DNA of 64,000 nucleotides from Holophagales bacterium (lineage in GTDB: Bacteria; Acidobacteriota; Thermoanaerobaculia; Multivoradales; Multivoraceae): positions 86,035-150,034 of the forward strand of contig VXSP01000036.1 of the NCBI GenBank assembly GCA_009837885.1, in the 5' to 3' direction. Position numbers and translations under genes: made by a program. This document shows positions 1 to 8,392 of this stretch, piece by piece. Position 1 is the stretch's first letter. Every line of letters starts with the position of its first letter. Under the pieces are notes generated by a model, which searched no databases, was not told where the DNA came from, and saw only the letters and a list, made by a program, of their open reading frames with translations.

Positions 1-3000
1 GGTATGAGCTCTTCTCGCCTCTGTAGGGGCTGTTTCCGCCCGCATCCGACGTGCCCCCATTGTCGTTCAGGAACACGACCAGCGTTTCGTCGAGCACACC
101 CCTGCTGTCGAGGGCGTTCAGAATCTCGCCGATCGCATCGTCCATGGCCTTGACCATCGCGCGCTGATTGCGCTGGTCCTCGGAAAGATCCAGATGGCCG
201 TACTGCTGGAGGTAGGCCGCGGGCGCCTGATACGGACCATGGGGGGCGTTGAACGCCACCAGCAGAAAGAACGGGGCGCTGCCGTCGTGCCGCTCGATCA
301 ACTGGCTCGCCTCCCCGGCCAGAAGCTCGGTCGCGTAACCGGACTCGACCACCGGACGCCCGTTCCGGTGCCAGTCCAGGATCGCCTGCGATCCTTGCCA
401 CCGGCGAAAGTGCCCGTAGGAGTCGATCAACTCGTTGTAGAAGCCGTAGTGGTGCTCGAATCCGCGCTGCAGCGGCAGGCGGTTCGAACTCCAGTGCCCC
501 AGTTGCCACTTGCCGACCAGCCAGGTCGCGTAGCCGGCGTCGCGCAACGCCTCGGCGATCGTGCGCTCGCCAAGGGGCAGCCCGCCGTCCCTCTCGGTAT
601 CGAGATTCCTCGACAATCCCGCCTTCCAGGCATAGCGGCCGGTGACGAGCGAGGCGCGGGTCGGAGAACCCTCCGGCTGGACGTAGAACTGCGCGAGCTT
701 CACGCCTTCGCCGGCGATCCGGTCCATGTGGGGTGTCGCCACTTCCGTCCCGCCGTTGAAACCCGGCTGACCCCAGCCCATGTCGTCGGCAAGGAACACC
801 ACGATGTTCGGCCGGAGGAGCGAGCCGGAAGGAGCGGGCGCGTCCTCCACGAGGATGGAGGCCGAAGCCGCCGAGCCGAGGGTGTAGCCGGCACCCGCGA
901 CGAGCGAAGCCATCACCGTGCTGTCCGCTTCCGCCACGGCGTCGGTCGCGGTGGCAATGCTCAGCCTGGCGCTGGTGGCGCCGGGGGGAACGGTCACCGA
1001 ATCGGGCGGAGCACCCGACAGCATCGTGCCGGTCTCGGTCACGCTCATCGCCACCGTCAGCGCATCCGCGGCCGCCGCGTCCAGCGTCACCTCGAACTCG
1101 GCCGCCTCGCCTTCCGTCAGCGGGCTCGCAACCGCGGCGATCGAAACCACCGGAAGGGACCGCGTCACCGTCACCGAGTACGTCTCGACCGTCGTCCCGT
1201 CCGCCGCCGTCACCGTCACCGTGATCTCGTTCGCACCTTCCGCCAGGTTGACCGTCGCGCCCGGTGAAATCGACACATCGGCGCTCGCATCGCTTGCGGT
1301 CGCCGTCACCGTCGTGCTCGACGTGGCGTTCGGGACGGTCGCCGCGTACTCCGTGGTGGTCGCCGAGAACGTCCCGATGTCGATGCCGGACAGGCTGAGA
1401 GCGCTCAGCGTCGCGTTCTGCCCCAGGAAAGCGACGCTGACCGGCGCCGCCACCCAGGTGACACCCACCGCGTCCAGCCGGTCCACGTCGCGTATGGCGC
1501 CGCTGTCCGGCACCTCGTACGTCAGGCCCACCGTCCTGTCGAGGGTGGGGCTCCCGTCCAGCGTCAGCACCACGTCCGTCCCGCTCACCTCGACATCGGC
1601 GACCCCGGCCGCGGCGTAGCCCGGGTTCACGACGACCGTGAAAGCGTCCTCCGGCGGGACGGAACCGGGGTCCAGCACCTCGTCGTAGACCAGCTTCACC
1701 CGCCCCCCCGCGGCCTCCAGCCGCTCCAGCGTCGGGCCCGGATTGCCCGCGTCCAGCTTGCGTAGCGCCCTCCGGACTGCCGTGCCGTAAGCCGCGTTCT
1801 CCCGCTCGCCGTAGACGACCGCGGACACCGGAACGTCCCTCACCGGCGCCGGGTCTCGTGCGAACTGCCGGTGGTAGTCCAGACGACTCCGCAGTTCGGC
1901 CACCTTCGTCGTCTCGCCGGAAGCCAGGTTCGTGGTTTCGTAGGGGTCCTCCCTGACGTTGTAGAGCTGCAGAGAGGACGCTCCGCCGCCCCACCGAGTC
2001 CCGTTCTCTTCGATCAGCTTCCAGTCGCCTACCCGCATCACCTTGAGCGAATGCGGCAGTTCCTGGCGCGGACTCGGCGCGCCCCCGGCGATCGCCTGCC
2101 AGGCATCGACTCCGTCGAGTGGCAACTCTCCCTCGGGTTCCGCGCCGGCCAGGCCGGCGAAGGTGGGGAAGAGATCCACCACATGGAGCAGCGCATTGGT
2201 CTCGGAGCCTGGGGCGATGTTGCCCGGCCAGCGCATGGCGGCAGGCACCCGGATGCCGCCTTCGAGGTACTCCCCCTTCTGACCCCGGTAGGGACGGTTC
2301 CCTCCCGCCCTTGCTTTGCCTCCGTTGTCGTTGAAAAACAGAACCAGGGTGTCGTCGAGCATGTCTCTCCGCTCGAGCGCGTCGATGACCCAGCCGATCG
2401 CGTCGTCCATGGCCTTGACCTGACCGCGCTGGTCCGGGTTCGAAAGGTGGGCGTAGCGGGCTTTGTACTCCGGAGGCACGCCTCTCGGGAGGTGCGGGGC
2501 GTTGAACGCGAGATAGAGAAAGAACGGGCGCGCCTCGTCGTGGCGCTCGATCAACTGGACGGCTTCCTCGGCCAGGAGGAACGTCGTGTAGCCCGACTCG
2601 ACCACGGGACGCCCGTTGCGATGCCAGGACAGCTTGTCCCGGACCCGGTGGCTGTAGTAGCCCGTCGTCCCCGAATAGAAACCGTAGTGATGGTCGAAGC
2701 CGCGCTGCAGCGGGAGGTGCTCGTGGTTCCACTGCCCCAGGTGCCACTTGCCGACCATCCAGGTCGCGTAGCCGGCGTCACCCAGGGCCTCCGCCATCGT
2801 GCGCTCATCGGGCAGCAGACCCATGATCGTGTCTTCGGTGGGGCGCTCGCTCTTTCCGCCCGTCTTCCAGTGGTGGCGGCCGGAGATCAGTGAGGCCCGG
2901 GTCGGCGAGCACGAGGGCACGACGTAGAACTGGGTGAGTCTGACTCCCTCATACGCAATGCGATCCAGGTTTGGCGTCTCCACTTCCGTGCCGCCGTTGA

Positions 3001-3166
3001 AGCCCGGCTGTCCCCACCCCATGTCGTCGGAGAGGATCACCACGATGTTCGGACGCGGAGCAGTCTCGGCCGAGAGGCTCGCGGCGACCAGGACCAGCGG
3101 CAAGGCACGGAAATGCACCGCCAGGGCCAGCCGCCCTGCACCGGTCAGCGCCAGGTCGATTGCCAT
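1..3166 (-). CDS. Two-headed secreted sulfatase, C-terminus outside window
   Basis: One frame stays open from ATG 3166 to the window edge (1055 codons). Residues 1-34 look like a signal peptide; GTG 3118 would give a tidier one. Residues about 38-440 are a sulfatase (alkaline-phosphatase fold) with the Asp pair of DDMGWGQ and the formylglycine motif CSPTR, Cys at residue 86 (bases 2909-2911). There follow a SwmB-like Ig domain (about 474-565), a cadherin-like beta-sandwich (about 586-660) and a Calx-beta-like domain (about 670-775). A second sulfatase domain starts near 786 and is strongly similar to the first, but its motif reads EGSPTR: Gly (GGT, 668-670) replaces the catalytic Cys. Sulfatases hydrolyse sulfate esters, often of glycans, after conversion of Cys to formylglycine. 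I infer one active head and one catalytically dead, perhaps binding, head. Substrate unknown. Confidence 0.88.
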   Translation of the reverse strand, partial: MAIDLALTGAGRLALAVHFRALPLVLVAASLSAETAPRPNIVVILSDDMGWGQPGFNGGTEVETPNLDRIAYEGVRLTQFYVVPSCSPTRASLISGRHHWKTGGKSERPTEDTIMGLLPDERTMAEALGDAGYATWMVGKWHLGQWNHEHLPLQRGFDHHYGFYSGTTGYYSHRVRDKLSWHRNGRPVVESGYTTFLLAEEAVQLIERHDEARPFFLYLAFNAPHLPRGVPPEYKARYAHLSNPDQRGQVKAMDDAIGWVIDALERRDMLDDTLVLFFNDNGGKARAGGNRPYRGQKGEYLEGGIRVPAAMRWPGNIAPGSETNALLHVVDLFPTFAGLAGAEPEGELPLDGVDAWQAIAGGAPSPRQELPHSLKVMRVGDWKLIEENGTRWGGGASSLQLYNVREDPYETTNLASGETTKVAELRSRLDYHRQFARDPAPVRDVPVSAVVYGERENAAYGTAVRRALRKLDAGNPGPTLERLEAAGGRVKLVYDEVLDPGSVPPEDAFTVVVNPGYAAAGVADVEVSGTDVVLTLDGSPTLDRTVGLTYEVPDSGAIRDVDRLDAVGVTWVAAPVSVAFLGQNATLSALSLSGIDIGTFSATTTEYAATVPNATSSTTVTATASDASADVSISPGATVNLAEGANEITVTVTAADGTTVETYSVTVTRSLPVVSIAAVASPLTEGEAAEFEVTLDAAAADALTVAMSVTETGTMLSGAPPDSVTVPPGATSARLSIATATDAVAEADSTVMASLVAGAGYTLGSAASASILVEDAPAPSGSLLRPNIVVFLADDMGWGQPGFNGGTEVATPHMDRIAGEGVKLAQFYVQPEGSPTRASLVTGRYAWKAGLSRNLDTERDGGLPLGERTIAEALRDAGYATWLVGKWQLGHWSSNRLPLQRGFEHHYGFYNELIDSYGHFRRWQGSQAILDWHRNGRPVVESGYATELLAGEASQLIERHDGSAPFFLLVAFNAPHGPYQAPAAYLQQYGHLDLSEDQRNQRAMVKAMDDAIGEILNALDSRGVLDETLVVFLNDNGGTSDAGGNSPYRGEKSSY

Positions 3167-3310
3167 GCCCGTGACGTCAGCAGACTGGACATGAAGCACG
3201 ACACGGCAACGCTACGGGTCGAGCCGCCCAAACGTCGCCAGTAGAATTGATGGGAACGGAGTTGTCCGGTGAAGGCACGGCGTTCGAAGCCGAACAGCCC
3301 GAGTGTACTT

Positions 3311-6300
3311 TTACCGCCCTGTCGACCGTTCCTGCACCGCCGGCAGCAGCCGGCTGACGCGATAGCCGTCGAGGTCCTTCTCGTAGCCGCACGCATCGAG
3401 TGTCGCGGCCCACGGGGACTCGCGGGCCGGGCGGCCATCGATGCGCAGAAGCCTGAGCGTACGGCGCCGGCGGCGGCCGGCGAGGTCGCGCAGGGCATCC
3501 CAGGCCTGCCGGGGTTCCGGGTCGCCGCCGAGGGCGGCGAAGGTCCAGACGCCCTGGCCGCCGGCTTCGAGGAAGAGACAGGGGGAGCCGGCCCGGAGGA
3601 CGACCCAGGCGCCGGGCACGCGGCGCGGGCCGCGCCTTCGTGGATCGATCTCGGCTCCGAGCCGGGGCCAGGGAAGCACGGCGCCCCACGGATTCGCCGG
3701 ATCGACGGCGGGCAGGATCCCGATCGGCCCGCGCTTCGCCGGTCCCCGCCGCTCCCGCCGCAGGCGCTCGACCGCCGCCGGCAGGGCGAACTGGCGGCCG
3801 GCCAGGCCGTGGACGAAGTAGCCGCGGCGGATGTGGCCGGCCTCCTCCATCTCGCGCAGCACCGGATAGAGGGCCTCGAACCCGCCGGGCACGTTCTCGT
3901 TGCGGGCCGTCTCGGCGGCGACCACGCCGTAGCGGTCGAGCAGCAGGGTTGCCGTGGCGTGAGCCCACTCCGTATCGCTCAACCGCCCGGCCGGCGCGGC
4001 CAGATCGCTCACCAGCGACCATCGGCCGCCGGCCAGCATCCCTGCCCGGCCGCGGCGGGCCCCCGAGACGCCAGCCCGCATGGCAGCCGGCGCTGTCCCG
4101 GCCCGCGGCCCGCGACGCCAACCACGGGGAAGCCCGCGGGGAGAACGCCCACCGGGCGCTGGTCGCCGCTTACCAAGCGACGCGAGCGGCAGGAAGGTGT
4201 CGTTGGTGACGCGGCCAGCCCATACGAGGTCCCAGATCGCCGCCTCGACTTCCGTCTCGCCCCAGTCGCCGTCACCGGCCACTCCGCCGACCAGGTCGAA
4301 CGTGAAGCAGGCGCCGCGCGCCTTCAGGCGGTCGAGGACCGTGGCGTGCGGAGTCCCGGCCCGCGCTTCATCCGAGGCTTCGATCGGCTCGCTCCCGCGC
4401 GCCAGGACCTGGAACCGCTCCCGACGGTAAATCGCGATCCGGCCGTCTCTCGACCCGAGCCTGCCGTCGCCCAGCCAGAGAAGCTCCCCCGACGCCGCAA
4501 GGCGGTCCAGCATGTCGAGACGAAAGCCCGGCACCCTTGCGGGCAGGACGTGGCCGACCAGGGTCCGCCAGGAAAGCGGCACTCCCTCGAGCTGCGCCAC
4601 GGCTTCCCGAAGACGAACCAAAGCGCGATCCGAGGACGCCGGTGCCGCTGCCCGCCCGCGACCCCGCGACGCCGGGAGAGTCGGCACCGCTGTGCCCGTG
4701 TCGACGCCCTGCCAGCGACCCAGGAACCGCGCCAGAGCCGCTCCGTCGACCGGCTCCGCCTCGCGCCGGAGCCTGGCCAGCGTCCGGCGCTTGATCCGGC
4801 GGAGCACCTCCGCGTCGCACCACTCGACACCGCCGGCCCCGTCACGGGACTCGTGCCGGAACTCACCCCGGGTTAGCCGACCGGCCTCCTCGAGACTCGT
4901 CAGCAGGGGCTCGATCGCACCTTGGGGCAGACCGAAGCGTGCGGCAGCATCAGCCGACGTGAACGGTCCGCGGCTCTGCGCGTAGCGCCGCAAGAGACTC
5001 TCGATCGGCTCCGGCCGGGGCTCCAGGAGGTCCGCGGGCAGACCATCGGCCATGGCCGCGTCCAGACCGTCGCGGTAGAGCACCGCGTCGTCCGCCGCCA
5101 CCCACATCCTCACGGCACTCCAATCGGCCGTCACGGCCACGGGCGACACGCCCGCCTTCCCGGCCAGCTCGATCTCGACGGCCCTCTTCTGCCGCTCCAG
5201 GTCCGCGAGCCACTCACCCGCCTCGGCCGGCGCCCGCGCCTCGATCTCCGCCCGGGTCAGACCGCCGGTCCGCCGCAGCAGATCGTAGAGATCGTCCTCG
5301 TGCCGCGCGCGGCGGTTCGGCGAGAGCCCCTGGAACTCCTCTTCGACCGCCCGGATCACGTCCGGGTCGAGCAGTTCCCGCAGACTGGCCGTGCCGAGCA
5401 GTTCCCGCAGGAGCTCCCGGTCGAGAGTCAGTGCCTGGGCCCGGCGCTCGGCCGCGGGGGCGTCCTGGTCGTAGAGGAATCGCTCTTCGTACGAGAAGAC
5501 GAGAGAGCGGGCGAAAGGAGAAGGCGCGAGGGTCTCCACGTCGTCGACCCGGACGGTCCCGTCCGCGACCTGCGCCATCAGGTCGACCAGGCCGGACAGG
5601 TCGAAGAGGTCGCTCAGGCACTCGCGGTAGGTCTCGAGCAGGATCGGGAAGTCGGGGTACCTGCGGACGACGGAGAGCAGGTTCTTCGACCGCTGGCGCT
5701 GCTGCCAAAGTGGTGTCCGCTTGCCCGGTCGGTTGCGGGGCAGGAGCAGCGCGCGGGCCGCGTTCTCGCGGAACCGGCTCGCGAACATCGGCGAGGAGGC
5801 GACCTGTTCGACGACCAGATCCTCGACCTCGTCGGGCTCGAGCAGGAACTCCCGCGCCGCCGGCAACTCGTCGGTGTCGGCGAAGCGGAGCGCCAGTCCG
5901 TCGTCCGTCCACAGGGTCTGGACCTCGAAACCAAAACGCCGGCCGATCCGGCGCTCCAGCGCCATCGCCCAGGGCGCGTGAATGCGGGCGCCGAACGGAG
6001 TCAGGATGCACACGCGCCAATCGCCGATCTCGTCCCGGAACCGCTCCAGGGTCACCGCGCGGTCGGTGGGCAACGCGCCGGTGCGGTCTCGCTGCTCCTC
6101 GACGTAGGCGCAGAGGTTCGAGACGGCATGCGGATCGAGCGGCGCTTCGCGTGCGAGCCAGCGTCTGGCGGCGGCGCCCTGCCGTCGGCCGAGTTCGCGC
6201 ACGAAGGCGCCGAGGGCCCGGCCCAGTTCCAGCGGTCGGCCGGGGCCATCGCCGTGCCAGAAGGGCATCCGCCCCGGCTCGCCCGGCGCCGGCCGGACGA

Positions 6301-8011
6301 TGACCCGGTCGCGGGTGATGTCGGTCACCCGCCACGCGGATGCCCCGAGCAGGAAGGTGTCGCCGGCGCGCGACTCGTAGACCATCTCCTCGTCGAGTTC
6401 GCCGACCCGCGGACCCTCGGGTCCCAGGTGCACCGTGAACAGGCCGCGATCCGGAATCGTGCCGGCGTTCATCCGCACCAGGAAGTCGGCGCCGCGCCGG
6501 GCGGTCAGCACGTCGCGCCCGCGGTCCCACGACAACCGGGGCCGCAGGTCGGCGAACTCCTCCGAGGGAAAGCGGCCGACCAGCATGTCCAGCACCGCCG
6601 CGAGCAGGTTGCGGGTCAGACCGCGGTAGGGCCGGGCGCGCCGGGCCAGGGCGAGGATCCCGTCGACGGTCCACTCCCGGCCGCAGCACATCGCGACGAT
6701 CTGCTGCGCCAGCACGTCGAGCGGGTTCTCCGGCAGCTTCATCGACTCGATCGCGCCGCGCTGCATCTGGATCGCGGTCACCGTGCACTCCAGGAGATCG
6801 CCACGGAACTTGGGGAAGATCAGACCGCGGCTGCGTTCGCCGACCGCGTGCCCCGATCGGCCGACCCGCTGCAGTCCGCTGGCCGTCGAACCCGGTGCCT
6901 CGACCAGGAGCACCAGGTCGACGCTGCCCATGTCGATCCCCAGTTCGAGCGAGCTGGTGGCCACGATGCAGCGCAGACGGCCCGCCTTGAGCGCGCCCTC
7001 GATCTCCCGCCGCCGCTCGTGGGAGATGCTGCCGTGGTGGGCGCGGGCCAGCGGCTCCCGGTCATCCGTTTCGTCGTCTTCGACGTCGGCGCGGGTTCGG
7101 TCGTCCAGCTCGTTCAGACGCTGCGCGAGCCGCTCGCAGAGCGAACGGCTGTTGACGAAGACGATCGTCGAACGATGGCGCCGGACCGCTTCCAGGATGC
7201 GCGGGAAGACGGACGGCCACAGGCCCGATGTTTCGAAGCTGCGCGGCCAGCCTTCGCCCGAGGAAAGAGACTCAGGCGCCGGCGGCGGCGCCTCCATGTC
7301 CGGCACCGGAACCACGACCTGGAGATCGACGTTGGGCGGCTCGGAGGCGTCGACGACTTCGACCGGCCGGTCGCCGCCGAGGAACCCGGTCGCAAGGTCC
7401 ATTGGCCGCACCGTCGCCGAGAGGCCGATTCGCTGCGGATCCTGAGCCTCCGCCAACTCCGCGAGCCGCTCGAGCGACAGCGCCAGGTGGGCGCCGCGCT
7501 TGGTCGCCGCCATCGCATGAACCTCGTCGACGATCACCGTCTCGACCGTGCGCAGGTTGGCCGCCGCCCGCGACCCCAGAACCAGGAACAGCGACTCGGG
7601 CGTCGTCACCAGGATCTCGCCGGGCTTCCGTAGCTGGCGGCGCCGGTCGGCCGGCGGCGTGTCCCCGGTGCGCACGTCGACGCTGACCGGCCGCACCGGA
7701 GCGCCGAGCTTGCGGGCCTCCCCGACGACGCCCTCAAGGGGCGCCTGCAGGTTGCGTTCGATGTCGTAGGCGAGGGCCTTGAGCGGCGACACGTAGACGA
7801 CACGCACGCCCGGCGTATCGGGTTCGTCGCCAAGGCTGAGCCGGTCGATGGCCCACAGGAAAGCCGCAAGCGTCTTGCCGCTGCCGGTGGGCGCCACCAG
7901 CAGCGCGTTTCCGCCGCGGGTCAGCACCGGCCAGCCGAGTTCCTGCACCCGGGTGGGACCGGGGAACGAGTCGTCGAACCACCGGCGCACCGGTTCCGAG
8001 AACGAGTCCAC
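3311..8011 (-). CDS. lhr: Lhr family DEAD/DEAH-box ATP-dependent helicase
   Basis: The 1566-residue product matches the length of full-length Lhr (about 1500-1540), a 3'-to-5' DNA/RNA helicase linked to DNA repair. Visible motifs: Walker A PTGSGKT (41-47), DEVH box near 160, SAT motif III just after it, the LELGIDMGSVDLV segment, and motif VI QRVGRSGH near 380. The central Lhr winged-helix region and the long C-terminal domain follow, so it is not one of the short Lhr-core forms. The start is GTG 8011; a TAGGAT box lies 5 bases upstream, so the message may be leaderless. The gene stands alone, divergent from the antiporter pair. Very large antisense open frames lie over it and are shadows of its GC-rich codons. 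Confidence 0.95.
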   Translation of the reverse strand: MDSFSEPVRRWFDDSFPGPTRVQELGWPVLTRGGNALLVAPTGSGKTLAAFLWAIDRLSLGDEPDTPGVRVVYVSPLKALAYDIERNLQAPLEGVVGEARKLGAPVRPVSVDVRTGDTPPADRRRQLRKPGEILVTTPESLFLVLGSRAAANLRTVETVIVDEVHAMAATKRGAHLALSLERLAELAEAQDPQRIGLSATVRPMDLATGFLGGDRPVEVVDASEPPNVDLQVVVPVPDMEAPPPAPESLSSGEGWPRSFETSGLWPSVFPRILEAVRRHRSTIVFVNSRSLCERLAQRLNELDDRTRADVEDDETDDREPLARAHHGSISHERRREIEGALKAGRLRCIVATSSLELGIDMGSVDLVLLVEAPGSTASGLQRVGRSGHAVGERSRGLIFPKFRGDLLECTVTAIQMQRGAIESMKLPENPLDVLAQQIVAMCCGREWTVDGILALARRARPYRGLTRNLLAAVLDMLVGRFPSEEFADLRPRLSWDRGRDVLTARRGADFLVRMNAGTIPDRGLFTVHLGPEGPRVGELDEEMVYESRAGDTFLLGASAWRVTDITRDRVIVRPAPGEPGRMPFWHGDGPGRPLELGRALGAFVRELGRRQGAAARRWLAREAPLDPHAVSNLCAYVEEQRDRTGALPTDRAVTLERFRDEIGDWRVCILTPFGARIHAPWAMALERRIGRRFGFEVQTLWTDDGLALRFADTDELPAAREFLLEPDEVEDLVVEQVASSPMFASRFRENAARALLLPRNRPGKRTPLWQQRQRSKNLLSVVRRYPDFPILLETYRECLSDLFDLSGLVDLMAQVADGTVRVDDVETLAPSPFARSLVFSYEERFLYDQDAPAAERRAQALTLDRELLRELLGTASLRELLDPDVIRAVEEEFQGLSPNRRARHEDDLYDLLRRTGGLTRAEIEARAPAEAGEWLADLERQKRAVEIELAGKAGVSPVAVTADWSAVRMWVAADDAVLYRDGLDAAMADGLPADLLEPRPEPIESLLRRYAQSRGPFTSADAAARFGLPQGAIEPLLTSLEEAGRLTRGEFRHESRDGAGGVEWCDAEVLRRIKRRTLARLRREAEPVDGAALARFLGRWQGVDTGTAVPTLPASRGRGRAAAPASSDRALVRLREAVAQLEGVPLSWRTLVGHVLPARVPGFRLDMLDRLAASGELLWLGDGRLGSRDGRIAIYRRERFQVLARGSEPIEASDEARAGTPHATVLDRLKARGACFTFDLVGGVAGDGDWGETEVEAAIWDLVWAGRVTNDTFLPLASLGKRRPAPGGRSPRGLPRGWRRGPRAGTAPAAMRAGVSGARRGRAGMLAGGRWSLVSDLAAPAGRLSDTEWAHATATLLLDRYGVVAAETARNENVPGGFEALYPVLREMEEAGHIRRGYFVHGLAGRQFALPAAVERLRRERRGPAKRGPIGILPAVDPANPWGAVLPWPRLGAEIDPRRRGPRRVPGAWVVLRAGSPCLFLEAGGQGVWTFAALGGDPEPRQAWDALRDLAGRRRRRTLRLLRIDGRPARESPWAATLDACGYEKDLDGYRVSRLLPAVQERSTGR

Positions 8012-8016
8012 GGGTC

Positions 8017-8022
8017 ATCCTA
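8017..8022 (-). promoter_or_regulatory. Putative -10 box of lhr, leaderless arrangement
   Basis: Read on the minus strand this is TAGGAT, 5 bases before the GTG start at 8011. No Shine-Dalgarno sequence fits between. It is part of a recurring pattern of TANNNT boxes 5-8 bases before start codons in this window. Confidence 0.45.
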
Positions 8023-8079
8023 CGCGCCGCGCGCGACCCCGTGGAGCCCGAGTCCGGCTGCTAACCTCGCCGCCCAGCG

Positions 8080-8385
8080 ATGGCGCACCACGACCACGGC
8101 AAGCACGGCGGCAAGAGCTACTGGCTCGACAGGAAAGGAAACGTCGCCAAGGTCTTCTACGCCCTGATCGCCGTCGACGTCCTGTGGCTGGCGGCGGACT
8201 TCTTCCACAAGAAGAAGGCGGAGTTCGACGCCTGGGGTGGTTGGGCCGACGGCGGATTCGGGTTCTACCCCGTCTACGGCTTCGTCGGCGCCTTCCTGCT
8301 GGTGCTGGCCGCGAAGCAGATGCGGCGCGTGCTGATGCGGTCCGAGGACTACTACGAGCGGCGCCGCGACGGCGGAGCCTCCTGA
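8080..8385 (+). CDS. Small two-helix membrane protein paired with antiporter subunit
   Basis: A 101-residue protein with a His-rich, soluble N-terminus (MAHHDHGKHGG) and two predicted membrane helices, about residues 26-42 and 64-82, followed by a charged tail containing EDYYERRR. It ends 7 bases before the NuoN/MrpD-like gene and is surely co-transcribed with it. Small proteins of this type, with a K-x-Y-W-L-D opening, are to my knowledge found beside stand-alone antiporter subunit D genes in other bacteria. I infer an accessory subunit of the same membrane complex. It has no catalytic motif. A TAACCT box lies 12 bases before the ATG and could be the -10 element. Confidence 0.75.
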   Translation: MAHHDHGKHGGKSYWLDRKGNVAKVFYALIAVDVLWLAADFFHKKKAEFDAWGGWADGGFGFYPVYGFVGAFLLVLAAKQMRRVLMRSEDYYERRRDGGAS

Positions 8386-8392
8386 GTTCCGG

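Noticed and set aside
4922..7633. A 903-codon open frame on the plus strand
   Set aside because: It lies wholly antisense to lhr, has Arg/Gly/Pro-rich composition and no recognisable domain; it is a shadow of high-GC codons.
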